DNA from: Acidaminococcus hominis
GTDB lineage: Bacteria > Bacillota > Negativicutes > Acidaminococcales > Acidaminococcaceae
Length of the DNA stretch: 64,000 nt
NCBI RefSeq assembly: GCF_021044795.1
Contig: NZ_JAJNOP010000011.1
Strand: one strand, 5' to 3'
Position 1 is the first letter of the stretch. Each line of letters opens with the position of its first letter. The position numbers and the translations under genes were made by a program. A model generated the notes under the pieces. It was given only the letters and a program-made list of their open reading frames with translations, had not been told where the DNA came from and ran no database searches. This document shows, piece by piece, positions 26,652 to 37,608 of the stretch.

Positions 26652-27893
26652 ATGATTGAATGGGATAAAATTGAGCAGCAGGCCCTGGAATGCGTGGCCC
26701 GTCAAACCAAGGAACATGAGGAAGCGGCAGTCTACAACACCAAAAAGGTGCTGGACGCCTTTGCAGCCCATCAGGTAGCAGATTACTATATGCTGCCCAG
26801 CAACGGCTATGCCTATTCCGATACGGGACGGGACCAGCTGGACCTGATTTATGCGGATATCTTCAAGACGGAAGCGGCGCTGGTCCGTTCCCAGTTTGTT
26901 TCCGGCACCCATGCCCTGGCGGTGGCCCTTTTGGGCAATCTCCATCCGGGAGATGAGCTGATTGCCGCCACCGGCGAACCCTATGACACCATGCAGACCA
27001 TTATCGGCAGCCCGGTGAAAACTCCTGGCTCCCTAACGGATCTGGGGGTCATTTACAAGGAAATTCCCATGGCAGGGGATACCCCGGACATTCCCGCCCT
27101 GCTCAAGGCCCTGAGTCCCAAGACCCGAATGGTTCACGTGCAGCGCTCCTGCGGCTACAGCAGCAAGAGAAAGACCCTGACCGTGGCCAAAATCGGGGAA
27201 ATCTTTAAGGCCGTGAAGGCTGTGCGGCCGGACATCATCTGCTTTGTGGACAACTGCTACGGGGAATTCATCGAAAAGCAGGAACCGACGGAAGTGGGGG
27301 CGGACCTGGTGGCCGGCTCCCTGATCAAGAACCTGGGCGGCGGCCTGGCTCCCACCGGCGGCTATATTGCCGGCCGGGCGGATCTGGTAGAACAGGCTTC
27401 CTACCGGCTGACTGCTCCGGGCCTGGGCGGCGAAATGGGCGCTACCCTGGGGGATACTGCCCGGGAAATGTACCAGGGCCTGTTTTTGGCACCCCATGTG
27501 GTACTCCAGGCCGTGAAGACCTCCATTTTCGCAGCCTCCGTGTTCCAGTCCCTGGGCTTTTCTGTGTCTCCGTCCCCTGAGGACGTGCGCAGCGACATTA
27601 TCCAAACCATCGTGCTGAACAACCGGGAAAACCTGTGTGCCTTCTGCGAAGCCATCCAGGCCCATTCCCCGGTAAACGCCCACGTGACCCCGGTGCCTTC
27701 CCATCTGCCGGGCTACCAGGACGAAATCATCATGGCCGCCGGTACCTTTGTGCAGGGCGCATCCATTGAGCTCAGTGCCGATGCTCCTCTGCGGGACCCC
27801 TTCCGGGTATTCATGCAGGGCGGCCTGACTTTTGAACACGGCCGCATTGCCATCATGGCTGCTGCCAAACAGATTATGGAACAAGGCAAATAA
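26652..27893 (+). CDS. PLP-dependent enzyme, methionine gamma-lyase-like (Alum_res / YnbB family)
   Basis: 413 aa. The fold-type I pattern is clear: SGTHALAVALLGNL near 83, FVDNCYGEFIE with the PLP-contacting Asp, and SLIKNLGGG with the Schiff-base Lys near 225. The family was first called aluminium-resistance protein and is related to cystathionine/methionine lyases, but its true reaction is not established. It follows hflX by 2 bases and is the last gene before a strong terminator. Confidence 0.9.
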   Translation: MIEWDKIEQQALECVARQTKEHEEAAVYNTKKVLDAFAAHQVADYYMLPSNGYAYSDTGRDQLDLIYADIFKTEAALVRSQFVSGTHALAVALLGNLHPGDELIAATGEPYDTMQTIIGSPVKTPGSLTDLGVIYKEIPMAGDTPDIPALLKALSPKTRMVHVQRSCGYSSKRKTLTVAKIGEIFKAVKAVRPDIICFVDNCYGEFIEKQEPTEVGADLVAGSLIKNLGGGLAPTGGYIAGRADLVEQASYRLTAPGLGGEMGATLGDTAREMYQGLFLAPHVVLQAVKTSIFAASVFQSLGFSVSPSPEDVRSDIIQTIVLNNRENLCAFCEAIQAHSPVNAHVTPVPSHLPGYQDEIIMAAGTFVQGASIELSADAPLRDPFRVFMQGGLTFEHGRIAIMAAAKQIMEQGK

Positions 27894-27907
27894 GAGAAAT
27901 AAGAAAG

Positions 27908-27948
27908 AACGCTCCTACTGGATCTACCGGATCCGGTGGGGGCGTTTT
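27908..27948 (+). terminator. Terminator of the ftsK-Alum_res run
   Basis: AACGCTCC pairs with GGGGCGTT around an inner GGATC-type stem, followed by a T run. Confidence 0.85.
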
Positions 27949-28061
27949 TGCGTGCAGGGGAGGGTGGGCTAAGGTAACTTCTTACCGGCTTGCAGGAAAG
28001 CTGAATTTCTGTTCTCTTGACGAAGAAAAATCGCAATTTTATGTAAAATCCAGTTGTACTC

Positions 28062-28070
28062 TGCTATAAT
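28062..28070 (+). promoter_or_regulatory. Extended -10 promoter of first autotransporter gene
   Basis: TGC-TATAAT lies 51 bases before the ATG. The -35 is weak. Confidence 0.55.
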
Positions 28071-28121
28071 AGTATTGTGTAATAATTCTAGAAACAGGTT
28101 ATACCTAAGGGGGATTACATC

Positions 28122-31100
28122 ATGGGGAGAGAAAATAAATGGTTTTATGCTTCCATTATGGCTGCGGTTTTTGCTGCGGGGGCAGGCTTTCACCCTGCGC
28201 TGGCAGCCGGTATTACTATTGGGACCCTAGACCCGGCGACGAAGGTCCTAACGCCGGCGGCTAATACACCAACGGGATTAACTCTGTCTACTAAGGCTCT
28301 GTACGGGACGACCTATACACAGAACCCTTCTCATACGGCGCTTTCCTTATACGGCGAAGGAACGAGCCTGACGCTTGAGGTAACCTCTAGCACTCCCGCT
28401 GGTGGAGAACAGGATATTCCCGGTCTTGTGGCGGCTGGGTATGTAACCGAAGCTGCGACAGCAGCCACTGGTAATACGCTCTCCCTGACGGACCAGGCAG
28501 CCATTACTGTGAAGCTGGGTTACCATTACCAAGATAGTGACATTCATTACAGCCTTGCCGGCGGTATTTCCAGTCAAGGTGCCGCCATAGACAACAACGT
28601 TACTCTGAACAACACTCCTATAACACTCGTGAATAACCCGCAGCAAGCGGTGGATGAGAAAAATACAGAAGATAAGCGAGAGCTGCAAAAAAAACTGGCA
28701 AGTTTCTGCCAGTCTCGTCGGCGGTGCCGGTGCGTTAACGGCTGCTGGCAATACCGTTTCTATTACGGACGCTGTGATTACGGGGACGTATGATGGCGTC
28801 TATACTAGTCAACAGAATAGTCCTCTCAAGCTGAATGTTACGGGCGGTGCCGCCTTGGCTTCTGAGGCGACTTCCGGTATGAGTGCCAATCATAATAGTG
28901 TGACCATTACCCAAACAGCAGCCGGAGGTACTTCCAGAGGTGCCTATGGCGACATTACGGGCGGCTTTAGCAGCTACGGAGAAGCCAATAACAATGCTGT
29001 CAAACTGGAGAACCTGACCGGAGCAGCACTGGATAGCATCTACGGTGGCGTTTCTGGCATCAATGCGTTGCCGGATAAGCTGCTAGATTACAATCAGCTT
29101 ACGCTCAATGACCTGTCCCAGACCTACGCCGTTTCCTATACTGCAGACAACAATACCGTTTCTGTAAGCGGCTCGAATGCAGAGGAAGGGGATATTTATG
29201 GCGGCTATGCCGCAAGCGATACAGAATTATCATCGGCTGCAGAGACTGCCTCAAACGTAACCGTGCCTGTGACCTTGACCGCACAGGCCAGTGGTAACAC
29301 GGTCACTGTGGCTGACAGCACGGTGGACAGTATTAGTGGCGGCATGGCAGAAGGCAATCTTTTTACTAGCGATGAATTTGATACGGACCTCATTACCATT
29401 TCTCCCCAACTCATCATGCATACAGACGCAAACACAGTGAAAATTACAAATTCCACCATAACCTGGGATATCTATGGCGGCCACAACTGGATCATGGAAG
29501 ACTATGGCACTAATTCGTATGCGACAAATCCGGATAAACTGACCCTCCTGACTGCCGATGAAAATACCGTTTACCTGGAAAATTCCCAAGTGAAATACGG
29601 TGTCTACGGTGGGTCGGCTCTTGATCAATACGATGATTATAAACTATTGGCACAAAGTCCCTTCCAAGGCGAGGCCAATGGGAACACCGTGACCTTAGTG
29701 AATACAGCTGCTGGAAGCGTAGTCTACGGCGGAGAAGTCGAGGGTATGGATGTTTTTTGGAGCGGTGCGCTTGATACGACGCTAACAATGGAAGAAATGG
29801 CCGCCATCATGAAACCCTCCAATGCTAACAATAATACGGTCACCATTACCTATCAGCTGGATACGCAGAATAAGTCCGGCGAAATTGCCGGCGGTTATAC
29901 GGTCTATGGCGATGCCAACAACAACCAAGTCTCCGTGACAGGGAAAATTCTCGGTACCGGTACGGACGCGCAGGCTAATTGGTCTCTAGGCGGATTTTCA
30001 ACTTATTCTGGCAGTACGCATGAGTATACCAGAAATATAGAAGGCGGCTATACCGAAGGCGGTAATGCCAATGACAACAAGGTTAGCGTAAAAAATGTGG
30101 CAATCCTGGGATCTGTCGTCGGCGGCTATGCAGATACATTTGTTGACTTCGCTTTAGATACGGCAGGTGCACTTTCGCAGAACTGTAATAACAATACCGT
30201 AGCTTTGGAGAATGTCTACGGTTTTTCCGAAGAAGGCAACAGCACCATCTATGGTGGTTGGGCTATAATTCAGGGAGACAATCCGCATGTTGATTCCCCT
30301 TTCGTTCCCAGCTATAGGACGACAGCGCAAATTCAGCAGAATGCCTTGGGCAATACAGTCACTCTGCAAGGTGACGTCGCCACGCCGACTATATCCATCG
30401 TAGATGGCGTCTATGGCGGCTGGTCCGGCGATGTGATTACCATCGGGATTCCCACCACGGCTGCAGACGCCCGCTTCTATACCGATACTGCTGCCAGTAA
30501 CGACAACACCGTCTCCCTGTCTAACTATCAGTCTGGCTACGTCGTAGGCGGCGAAGCGGAACTCAACCTGAGTGCCATAGGCGTAACGGACGAGGAAGCA
30601 GCAGTAAGTACAGCAAGTACGGCAGAAACGGTAAGCGCGCCGACCGTCACCCTGGCTGCTGTCGGCACGGCCAATAACAACAAGGTCAGCCTCACCGGCA
30701 GTACCATTACCTCCTCCGTCCTCGGCGGTGCAGCCGTGGTTAACACCACCTTGGATGATGCTCTCACGAGCTCCGACATCACCTTTAACCGGACCCATTC
30801 TGACACAGCCCAAGGAAATACGGTCACTCTGGCGAAAACCAAGGTAACGGATAACGTCATCGGCGGCCTGGCCCTCCGCGGCACAGCAGCGGGTAACACT
30901 GTAACCATAGGAGCAGACTCGCAGGCAGCCAGCCTCTACGGCGGCGTCTCCGGCTACGGCAAGGCTATCGGAAATACGGTCAACCTGGCCGGTGGCACAG
31001 TTGCTAACGTCTATGGCGGCGCCACAGGCGTCCTGGGTACGGGCAGCGACCTGCAGAACTCTTTAACTGATGCCATCACCACTCTGGCCGACGTTTCTGC

Positions 31101-32601
31101 AACGATTACAGACCCTGACGTTTCCCAAAGCGATGCTAACGGCAACACGGTGAACTACTACGGCGGCACCGTCACGGACAGCATCATCGCCGGTAAATCT
31201 GCTTCCGCGGCGGCTGATAACAACACGGTCAATCTATATGCGCCCTTAGTGGAAACTGGACTGAACCTCTACGGCGGCATAGGCAAGACTGAAAGCACCG
31301 GCAACACGCTGAACGTCTACTCCAATGGTAATAGCGTGGGTAATTTGGACCACTTCCAAAAGCTCAATTTCTACGTACCTAAGAATGCAGTTGCCGGTGA
31401 CACAATGCTGACGGTGACCGGTGACGCCAATCTTGCTGGCGCTGCGATTTTGGGCGGTGTAGAGGAAACCGCCAAACTCACCTACGGGGACGAAGTGAAT
31501 CTCCTGTACGATGCCAATGGACTTAGCACGGATGGCGCTTCCCTGGGCGTCCTGCCTGGCAAAGACAGGATTCTGAACGCCGGGTTTGTCAGCACTCCGG
31601 TGGAAGTACAGCAGAAAGACAAGAATACCATTATCCTGAAAGTGCTGGATCGTTCCGCTTCCACCCTGTCTCCTGATACCAAACTGATTGCCGAAGGTAA
31701 CGCCGCAGCCCTGAACTTCATTGGGGCGGGGGCGGATACCGCAATGGATGCGGGCTTTATGGCAGCCTCCCAGGCCAGTCAAAACAGCGAAAGCCAGAAG
31801 ACCTTTACGCCTTACGTGACCATTGGCGGGCAGAATATGCGCTACGATACCGGCTCCTACGTGGACAGCAACGGCTACGCCGGGAACCTGGGCCTGGTGA
31901 GGAGAATCCCGAATGCCAACTCCGTGGATACCATCATGCCCTTTGCGGAATACGGCAAAGGCAATTATACCAGCCACCTGGATAACGGCAGCCGGGGGGA
32001 CGGCACCCAGCACTACGGCGGCGTTGGTCTGCTCTTGCGTCGGGACCTGAATAACGGTGTATATTATGAGGGCAGTTTCCGGGCCGGCGTGATGGATGGG
32101 GATTTCCGGGGTGCCCTGGAAGGGTACTATACAACGTACGACACCCATGCCCGGTATGCCGGTGCCAGCCTAGGCCTGGGCCGGATCTATCAGGAAAGCG
32201 ACAAGGATAGCGTGGATGTATACGGCCGGTTCAACTATACGCACCTCACCAGTGACGATGTAACCCTCCACAGCGCCTTGGGCACGGCGGACTACAACCT
32301 GGATGCCGCCGATTCCTACCGCACCAGACTGGGTGCCCGGTGGACCCATAACTACAAAGAAAATCAGTCCTACTATGCCGGTCTCGGCTGGGATTACGAA
32401 TTTGACAGCACCACCAGAGCCACCTATGATGGCTTCAGTACCCCGTCGCCTGAGAGTAAAGGCTCCAGCGCTATGCTGGAACTGGGCTGGAAGAGCGATG
32501 CTACCAAGGAAAATCCCTGGGGCGCAGACCTGCGGCTTACTGGCTGGGCCGGGAAACAGAGAGGCCTGGTGTTTAATGCCAGCATTACACGGAGACTGTA
32601 A
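28122..32601 (+). CDS. Autotransporter, frame broken at an A8 tract (about 1,492 aa if restored)
   Basis: ATG 28122 follows AAGGGGG at nine bases. A signal peptide (cleavage after HPALA near 28) starts frame one, which stops at 28793. From the A8 tract at 28687-28694 a second frame runs to 32601 without a stop. Removing one A joins them into one protein. The passenger consists of repeated GNTV-x-L/I ... GGY units, a pattern of beta-helix surface proteins. A pre-barrel segment (ESTGNTLNVYSNG..., LNFYVPKNA) and a C-terminal barrel of ~265 residues (TPYVTIGGQNMRYDTGSYVD to ITRRL) follow. It should be exported through the outer membrane by the type V route. As sequenced it encodes only a 223-aa stub unless slippage occurs. 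Confidence 0.85.
28687..28694 (+). repeat. A8 homopolymer at the frame break
   Basis: Eight A residues. Seven would join the signal-peptide frame to the passenger-barrel frame. It is a candidate slipped-strand or transcript-slippage site, or a sequencing error. Confidence 0.7.
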
Positions 32602-32615
32602 ATGTGAAAGAAAGT

Positions 32616-32664
32616 AAAAATCATTCCTCCAGAAGCACTGAGCCTCAGGAGGAATGATTTTTTT
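32616..32664 (+). terminator. Terminator of first autotransporter
   Basis: AAATCATTCCTCC / GGAGGAATGATTT forms a 13-bp stem followed by T7. Confidence 0.88.
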
Positions 32665-32724
32665 CGTGAAATCGACAAACAGATGAGGCAATTACCGGTG
32701 GCGTTGAAGAAAACGGAGGATGGA

Positions 32725-32848
32725 CTACAGTTTTTTGCAAAAACTGTAGAGGTGTTTTTAAGAATATATATCCGCTTCGCGGCAGCTTGGATAGGAACCC
32801 CATCCCGGTCACGGTTTAGTACTTGGGCGCGACCGGGATGGTTATCCT
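32725..32848. repeat. Mosaic palindromic repeat, short copy
   Basis: It contains the stem CTACAGTTTTT/AAAAACTGTAG (32725-32749), then a block also found inverted near 44,340-44,400, and the stem CCATCCCGGTC/GACCGGGATGG (32800-32841). The GAACCCCATCCCGG core is shared with the copies at 43.9, 54.3, 57.4 and 63.3 kb. Confidence 0.7.
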
Positions 32849-33166
32849 GATATTGCCTTTTGTGTTTTTTTAGCCAGTGGGACGCTTTCAACTAAGCAAT
32901 TGCGGCGCCGTTTTGTCTGTCCTGTACAACGGCAGTATCAGGCAAGGAAGGTGTGGGTGGAGTCTCCGGTGGATGGGGGACAACCAGTAAATCTTTCTTT
33001 GCCATCAAGACCTTGCTGTTCCCGCTGGTTTCCTACCGCACTTAGTTTTGCTTTTCTGCACTGAATAAGTATCCAAAATACACTTCCTACAACCGTTTCA
33101 TTTGCAACAATAAACTCCGAAATACTGTATACATTCACAAAAAATCCGCATATTTTTCTCTGCAAA
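32849..33166. other. Gene-free stretch before abgT
   Basis: No reading frame with a ribosome site or family resemblance is seen. The right part is AT-rich and leads into the abgT promoter. Confidence 0.5.
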
Positions 33167-33195
33167 TTGACAAGTTTTCACTTTCTGACTACAAT
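33167..33195 (+). promoter_or_regulatory. Strong promoter of abgT
   Basis: TTGACA and TACAAT are separated by 17 bases, with the -10 ending 44 bases before the ATG. Confidence 0.8.
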
Positions 33196-33206
33196 GGACT
33201 CAAAAA

Positions 33207-33222
33207 TATGACTATGGTCATA
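33207..33222. promoter_or_regulatory. Possible operator just after the abgT promoter
   Basis: The perfect palindrome TATGAC-TATG-GTCATA lies about 12 bases after the -10. A regulator such as the TetR protein at 36309 could bind it; this is inference. Confidence 0.35.
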
Positions 33223-33239
33223 AAAATGGGATTGGTGTT

Positions 33240-34754
33240 ATGGAAGCGATGGAAACGAAAAAAAGCGGCGGGGGTATTTTGGGAACCATTGAGCGGGTGG
33301 GCAACAAGCTGCCCCATCCCTTTATCCTGTTCCTGTACATCATCGCCATATTGGCGGTGGTTTCTGCGGTGTTTGCTGCTATGGGAACCCACGTAATCAA
33401 TCCCTCCAACGGGAAGACCGTATTTGTCCGCAGTATCCTCAGCCAGGAAGGGCTGGTCTGGGTTGTAGAGCATCTGCTAAGCAATTTCTCCAGTTTTGCA
33501 CCCCTTGGGTTGGTGCTGGCCATGCAGATGGCCATTGGTCTGGCGGAAGCAGCAGGGCTTTTGTCCACGGTGATGCGCCGGGCCATGATGGGGGTGCCCT
33601 TGTGGGCCCTGTCGGCTACAGTGATTTTCCTGGGCATCAATGGCAGTATTGCTTCTGAAGCGTCCATTATTGTCATTCCGGAACTGGCAGCCTCGGCTTT
33701 TGCTGTGCTGGGGAAGAATCCCCTGGCCGGGCTGATTGCCGGCTATGCGGCGACCAACGCGGGTTTTACAGCCAACGTGCTGATTACCGGTACGGATGCG
33801 CTGCTGTGCGGGGTTACCCAGGAAGCGGCCCATATCATCGACCCCAATGTGGTGGTTACGGCTGCTGACAACTGGTTCTTTATGATTGTTTCCTGCTTCC
33901 TGCTGACGGCGGTGGGCGTTGTGGTCAACGACAAGGTCATTACCCCTCGGCTAGGTGCCTATACGGGAGAACTGGCCACCGAAGGCACGTCTGTTACTCC
34001 TGCGGAGAAAAAAGGGCTGCGGTATGCTGGCATCTTCACGGCCGTTTATGTGGCATTGCTGCTTCTGTGCACCGTACCGGCAAACGGCCTGCTTCGGGGC
34101 AAGGGCGGCACCCTGATTCCCAGTCCTTTCCTGAACGGCCTGGTGCCCATCCTGATCATCTACTTTATCCTGGTGGGCGTGGTCTACGGCAAGACCGTGG
34201 GCACCATCAAACAGTCCAGTGACGTGCCGAAGTTTATGGCCCAGTCCCTGAACTCCCTGACCGGGTACATTGTGCTGGTATTTGTCATCAGCCAGTTTAT
34301 TGCCATGTTCAACTTTACCAACCTGGGTATGGTTATTGCTGTAAACGGTGCTGCCGGGCTGCAAAATGCCGGGTTTACCGGTGTGCCGCTGATTATCGGG
34401 ATTATTCTCCTTACCACGGTGGTCAACCTGTTCATGTCCAGCGGCTCCGCCAAGTGGTACATCTTCGCTCCGATTTTCGTGCCCATGCTGATGATTCTGG
34501 GATACTCCCCGGCTTTTGCCCAGGTCATCTACCGTATTGGGGACTCGGTAACCAACCCCATTACGCCGATTTATCCGTACCTGCCTATTATTATTGGCAT
34601 GGCCCAGAAGTATGAGAAGAACACCGGCATGGGAACCATCATTTCCCTGATGCTGCCGTATTCCGGGGCTTTCCTGGTAGTATGGATTCTGCAAATGGCA
34701 GCCTGGCTGCTGCTGAAGCTGCCTCTGGGGCCTGGGGTATCCTGCTTCTTCTAA
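33240..34754 (+). CDS. abgT: AbgT-family transporter (p-aminobenzoyl-glutamate type)
   Basis: 504 aa with about a dozen hydrophobic helices. It has the family's NKLPHPFILFLYI opening and GINGSIASEASIIVIPELAA segment, and conserved FMSSGSAKW in the second half. AbgT of E. coli imports p-aminobenzoyl-glutamate; other members export sulfonamides, so direction and substrate are not certain. The start ATG 33240 has only a weak ribosome site. It is followed by an M32 carboxypeptidase and a TetR regulator, which would fit uptake and cleavage of an acyl-glutamate or dipeptide (inference). Confidence 0.88.
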   Translation: MEAMETKKSGGGILGTIERVGNKLPHPFILFLYIIAILAVVSAVFAAMGTHVINPSNGKTVFVRSILSQEGLVWVVEHLLSNFSSFAPLGLVLAMQMAIGLAEAAGLLSTVMRRAMMGVPLWALSATVIFLGINGSIASEASIIVIPELAASAFAVLGKNPLAGLIAGYAATNAGFTANVLITGTDALLCGVTQEAAHIIDPNVVVTAADNWFFMIVSCFLLTAVGVVVNDKVITPRLGAYTGELATEGTSVTPAEKKGLRYAGIFTAVYVALLLLCTVPANGLLRGKGGTLIPSPFLNGLVPILIIYFILVGVVYGKTVGTIKQSSDVPKFMAQSLNSLTGYIVLVFVISQFIAMFNFTNLGMVIAVNGAAGLQNAGFTGVPLIIGIILLTTVVNLFMSSGSAKWYIFAPIFVPMLMILGYSPAFAQVIYRIGDSVTNPITPIYPYLPIIIGMAQKYEKNTGMGTIISLMLPYSGAFLVVWILQMAAWLLLKLPLGPGVSCFF

Positions 34755-34803
34755 GCCTGCACCAGTTTGCTTTTAGAATTGCTGGAATAGGAGGTCTATT
34801 GCG

Positions 34804-36300
34804 TTGTCCTACGAATTGAAATTGCAACGGCTAGAGGAAATCCTGCGGGAATTCCGCTATCTGAAATCCATGGAATCGTTATTTGAGCTGGACCAGTGGG
34901 GGCTGCTGCCGGAACAGGGCGCAGCCTACCGGCAGGAGATGCAGGCCCTGGTGGCCGCCCGTAAAACGGGGCTGTTCCAAACGGCTGAGGCCCGGGAATT
35001 GGCCCAGTATTTTGCAGAAACCTCCGGTAATACTGCGGTGGAACGGGGCGTTATCCGCTTCTTCTTGTATCAATATCGGACTTTGGGGCTGATGCCCCAG
35101 GACCTGCTGCGGCAGTACAACTTGATTCGGGCGCAGGCTATGTTTGCCTGGAAGAAGGCCCGGGAAGCCAAGGACTTTGCTGTATTTGCACCTTATCTGG
35201 AACAGGTCTTTACCCTGAAGAAACAATTGGCCCTGGCGGCGAACCCGGACCAGCCGGCTTTTGACACCCTGGTGGCCCAAACCGATGAGGGCCTTCAGGC
35301 GGCTGTAGTAAGCCGGGAATTTGAGGTGCTGAAACACGGGCTCAAGGAACTGCTGGGCCGCCTTCGCCGCAGCGGCCGGGACTTTGACGACAGCCTGCTG
35401 CACAAGGACCAGGATCCGGACAAGATGCTGGCGCTGGCCAAACACCTGGTGGGGGAAATGGGCTTTGACCCCAAGCGGGGGACCATCAACCAGCAGGTTA
35501 TCCACTCCTTTACGTCTTTTATGGGTCCCCGGGATTCCCGAATCTCCACCTACAAAAGCGGCAACCCCCATTTGCTGTACTCCCTGCTCCATGAGTCGGG
35601 CCACGCCATGTATTCCTACTCTACGGCGGAAGAATATGCGGCCGTAGGGCTGTGGGGCGGCAGCGAAGGGGGCTTTCATGAGTCCCAGTCCCGTTTTATG
35701 GAGAATATTATCGGCCGGAGCCGGGCCTACGCCCAACATCTGCTGCCCCTGCTCCAGGAAACGTTCCCGGATTTTGCCGAGGTGACGGCTGAAGGGCTGT
35801 ACCAGGCTCTGAACCGGGTGCAGCCCAGTCTGCAGCGAATCAACGCCGACGAGGTCACCTACAGCCTCCATGCCATTATCCGGTTCGAACTGGAACGGGA
35901 TTGGTTCGCAGGGAAATTGACTACCCAGGAGCTGAAAAAGGCCTGGGACGACAAGTACGAGGCCTACCTGGGGGTGCGGCCCCAAAATGACCTGGAGGGA
36001 ATCCTCCAGGATATGCACTGGGCTGGGGATTACATTGGCTATTTCCAGAGCTATGCCCTGGGAAATATCTACGATGGGCAGATTTTGGCCGTGCTGCTGC
36101 GGGACGTGCCGGATTGCTATGAACGGGTGGGTCAGGGAAACTTTGCTCCCGTTCTGGACTGGCTTCGGGACCATATCTGGCAGTATGGCATTGTCTATAC
36201 CGGCAGTGAGCTCATGACGCAGCTTACCGGAAAAGCCCTGGACGCCCAGCCTTTCCTGGCTTATCTGAACCGGAAATACGGCGCCCTGTATGGCTGCTGA
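34804..36300 (+). CDS. M32-family metallocarboxypeptidase
   Basis: 498 aa, the usual length. It removes C-terminal residues from peptides with a metal ion. The zinc motif HESGHAM is at about 263-269, followed by SEGGFHESQSRFMENIIGR, the family's second glutamate motif. No signal peptide is present, so it acts in the cytosol. TTG 34804 is chosen because AGGAGGT lies upstream at suitable spacing. It is 49 bases after abgT and 8 before the TetR gene, hence likely one operon. Confidence 0.92.
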   Translation: MSYELKLQRLEEILREFRYLKSMESLFELDQWGLLPEQGAAYRQEMQALVAARKTGLFQTAEARELAQYFAETSGNTAVERGVIRFFLYQYRTLGLMPQDLLRQYNLIRAQAMFAWKKAREAKDFAVFAPYLEQVFTLKKQLALAANPDQPAFDTLVAQTDEGLQAAVVSREFEVLKHGLKELLGRLRRSGRDFDDSLLHKDQDPDKMLALAKHLVGEMGFDPKRGTINQQVIHSFTSFMGPRDSRISTYKSGNPHLLYSLLHESGHAMYSYSTAEEYAAVGLWGGSEGGFHESQSRFMENIIGRSRAYAQHLLPLLQETFPDFAEVTAEGLYQALNRVQPSLQRINADEVTYSLHAIIRFELERDWFAGKLTTQELKKAWDDKYEAYLGVRPQNDLEGILQDMHWAGDYIGYFQSYALGNIYDGQILAVLLRDVPDCYERVGQGNFAPVLDWLRDHIWQYGIVYTGSELMTQLTGKALDAQPFLAYLNRKYGALYGC

Positions 36301-36308
36301 GGTGCCCC

Positions 36309-36917
36309 ATGAAAAAATTGACCAAGGGGGACCAGACCAAGGAACATTTGTACCGCTGCGCCCTGGCGCTGTTTCGGGACAAGGGGTACGACGGGGTCAC
36401 GGTGGACGCTATTGTTCAGCGGGCCCACGTGGCCAAGGGAACCTTCTACATCTATTTCAAAAGCAAATCGGATATTATCACCGAGCTGCTGAAGTCCTAC
36501 GACTCCTATTATCTGGCGCTGGAAAATCAGCTGCAGCCGTCCATGGGGGTGGAGGAAAAATTTGATGCCATCATTACCGGTTCCTGCCGCTTTACCCAGG
36601 AGGAGATTGGACGGGAATGCATTCAGGTGCTGTATAAGGCCCTTTTGAAAGGGAATGACCGCTTGGACGCCCTGGACCTGGAACGGGCCCTGTATGGCAT
36701 TTTCCGGGCTCTGGTGGTGGAAGGAATTGCCCAGGGGCACTACGCCAAGGCAACGGATCCGGACCATTTTACCCGGCTGCTGCTCCGGTGCATCCGGGGC
36801 ACGTATTTCGAATGGTGCATCCAGACCAAGGGGTTTGATTTAACGGAAGAAACCCTAGGGCTTACCCGGGCTTTTCGCAAAGCCTATTGGGTGCAGCCCG
36901 GACCCAAGGAAGACTAA
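36309..36917 (+). CDS. TetR/AcrR-family transcriptional regulator
   Basis: 202 aa. The N-terminal helix-turn-helix is typical (LFRDKGYDGVTVDAIVQRAH, then VAKGTFYIYFKSKSDII, about 23-58). The C-terminal ligand domain is not assignable. It lies 8 bases after the M32 gene, so it probably controls its own operon; the palindrome at 33207 is one candidate site. A strong terminator follows. Confidence 0.92.
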   Translation: MKKLTKGDQTKEHLYRCALALFRDKGYDGVTVDAIVQRAHVAKGTFYIYFKSKSDIITELLKSYDSYYLALENQLQPSMGVEEKFDAIITGSCRFTQEEIGRECIQVLYKALLKGNDRLDALDLERALYGIFRALVVEGIAQGHYAKATDPDHFTRLLLRCIRGTYFEWCIQTKGFDLTEETLGLTRAFRKAYWVQPGPKED

Positions 36918-36939
36918 GAATTCCTGCCAGGAATAAGAC

Positions 36940-36985
36940 AAAACGCTTCTGCTCGGATATTGCTGCCAAGCGGAAGCGTTTTTTG
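36940..36985 (+). terminator. Terminator after tetR
   Basis: AAAACGCTTC / GAAGCGTTTT stem followed by T6. Confidence 0.82.
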
Positions 36986-37468
36986 CGCCTTGGGTGGCGT
37001 ATAATACCTTTTGCAGCTTGCAGGGGTCAGCTGGCAGGGGAGGATTGCCCCAAACCAGTACTGTGCACTGCTACAGTAGAGAAGAAGAGTGTAACTTTAG
37101 ACCCCAAGCCGAATGCTTTTGAGGTGGATTTATGACCGTTATGAACGGACAGATTTTTGGGCTTAAAAGCAATAATTCCAGGCCTGGCAGCTTAAAAAGG
37201 TTCTTCACAAATTGACGATAATTTAACGAAAAGTAAGCTTATACTTTCCAATTGAAAAACGCTGTATTTTGTATAACAACGAGTAAAGCTGTAGGAAAAT
37301 ACAGGGCTCAAGCAGTCTTTAGCCAGCTTTGCGTTAGCTTGTGTATTTAATAAAGGTTTTATAGATTAGAAACTATTCTTATTAATAATGTTCATTTGTT
37401 ACGATAATTTCATAAAACCTTCATGTATGGGGAAAATGGCCATAATATTTTTGTTTCTGCAAAAAGTG
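36985..37468. other. Gene-poor AT-rich region
   Basis: No supported gene. A TATAAT at 37000 follows the terminator. A 27-codon frame at 37132-37215 has GAGGTGG before its ATG but no recognisable product. The rest is AT-rich. Confidence 0.4.
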
Positions 37469-37477
37469 TGTTATACT
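37469..37477 (+). promoter_or_regulatory. Extended -10 promoter for HicB-like gene
   Basis: TGT-TATACT lies 131 bases before the ATG. A G/C-rich leader with a GGGG...CCCC pairing follows. Confidence 0.45.
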
Positions 37478-37608
37478 TAACATAAGAAAGCGGCTGGTTG
37501 TCCTCTGGTTGGGGCAGACAGACATCCCCGTTCAGGTTAGCAGCAACAGTTGTTTACGAAGTAGAAACGCCCTGAGCAGGAGACTATTCTTGCAGAAAAG
37601 AGAGTATC

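Noticed and set aside
37132..37215. A 27-codon frame with GAGGTGG before the ATG
   Set aside because: It is too short and lacks any recognisable feature; kept only as a remark in the gap entry.
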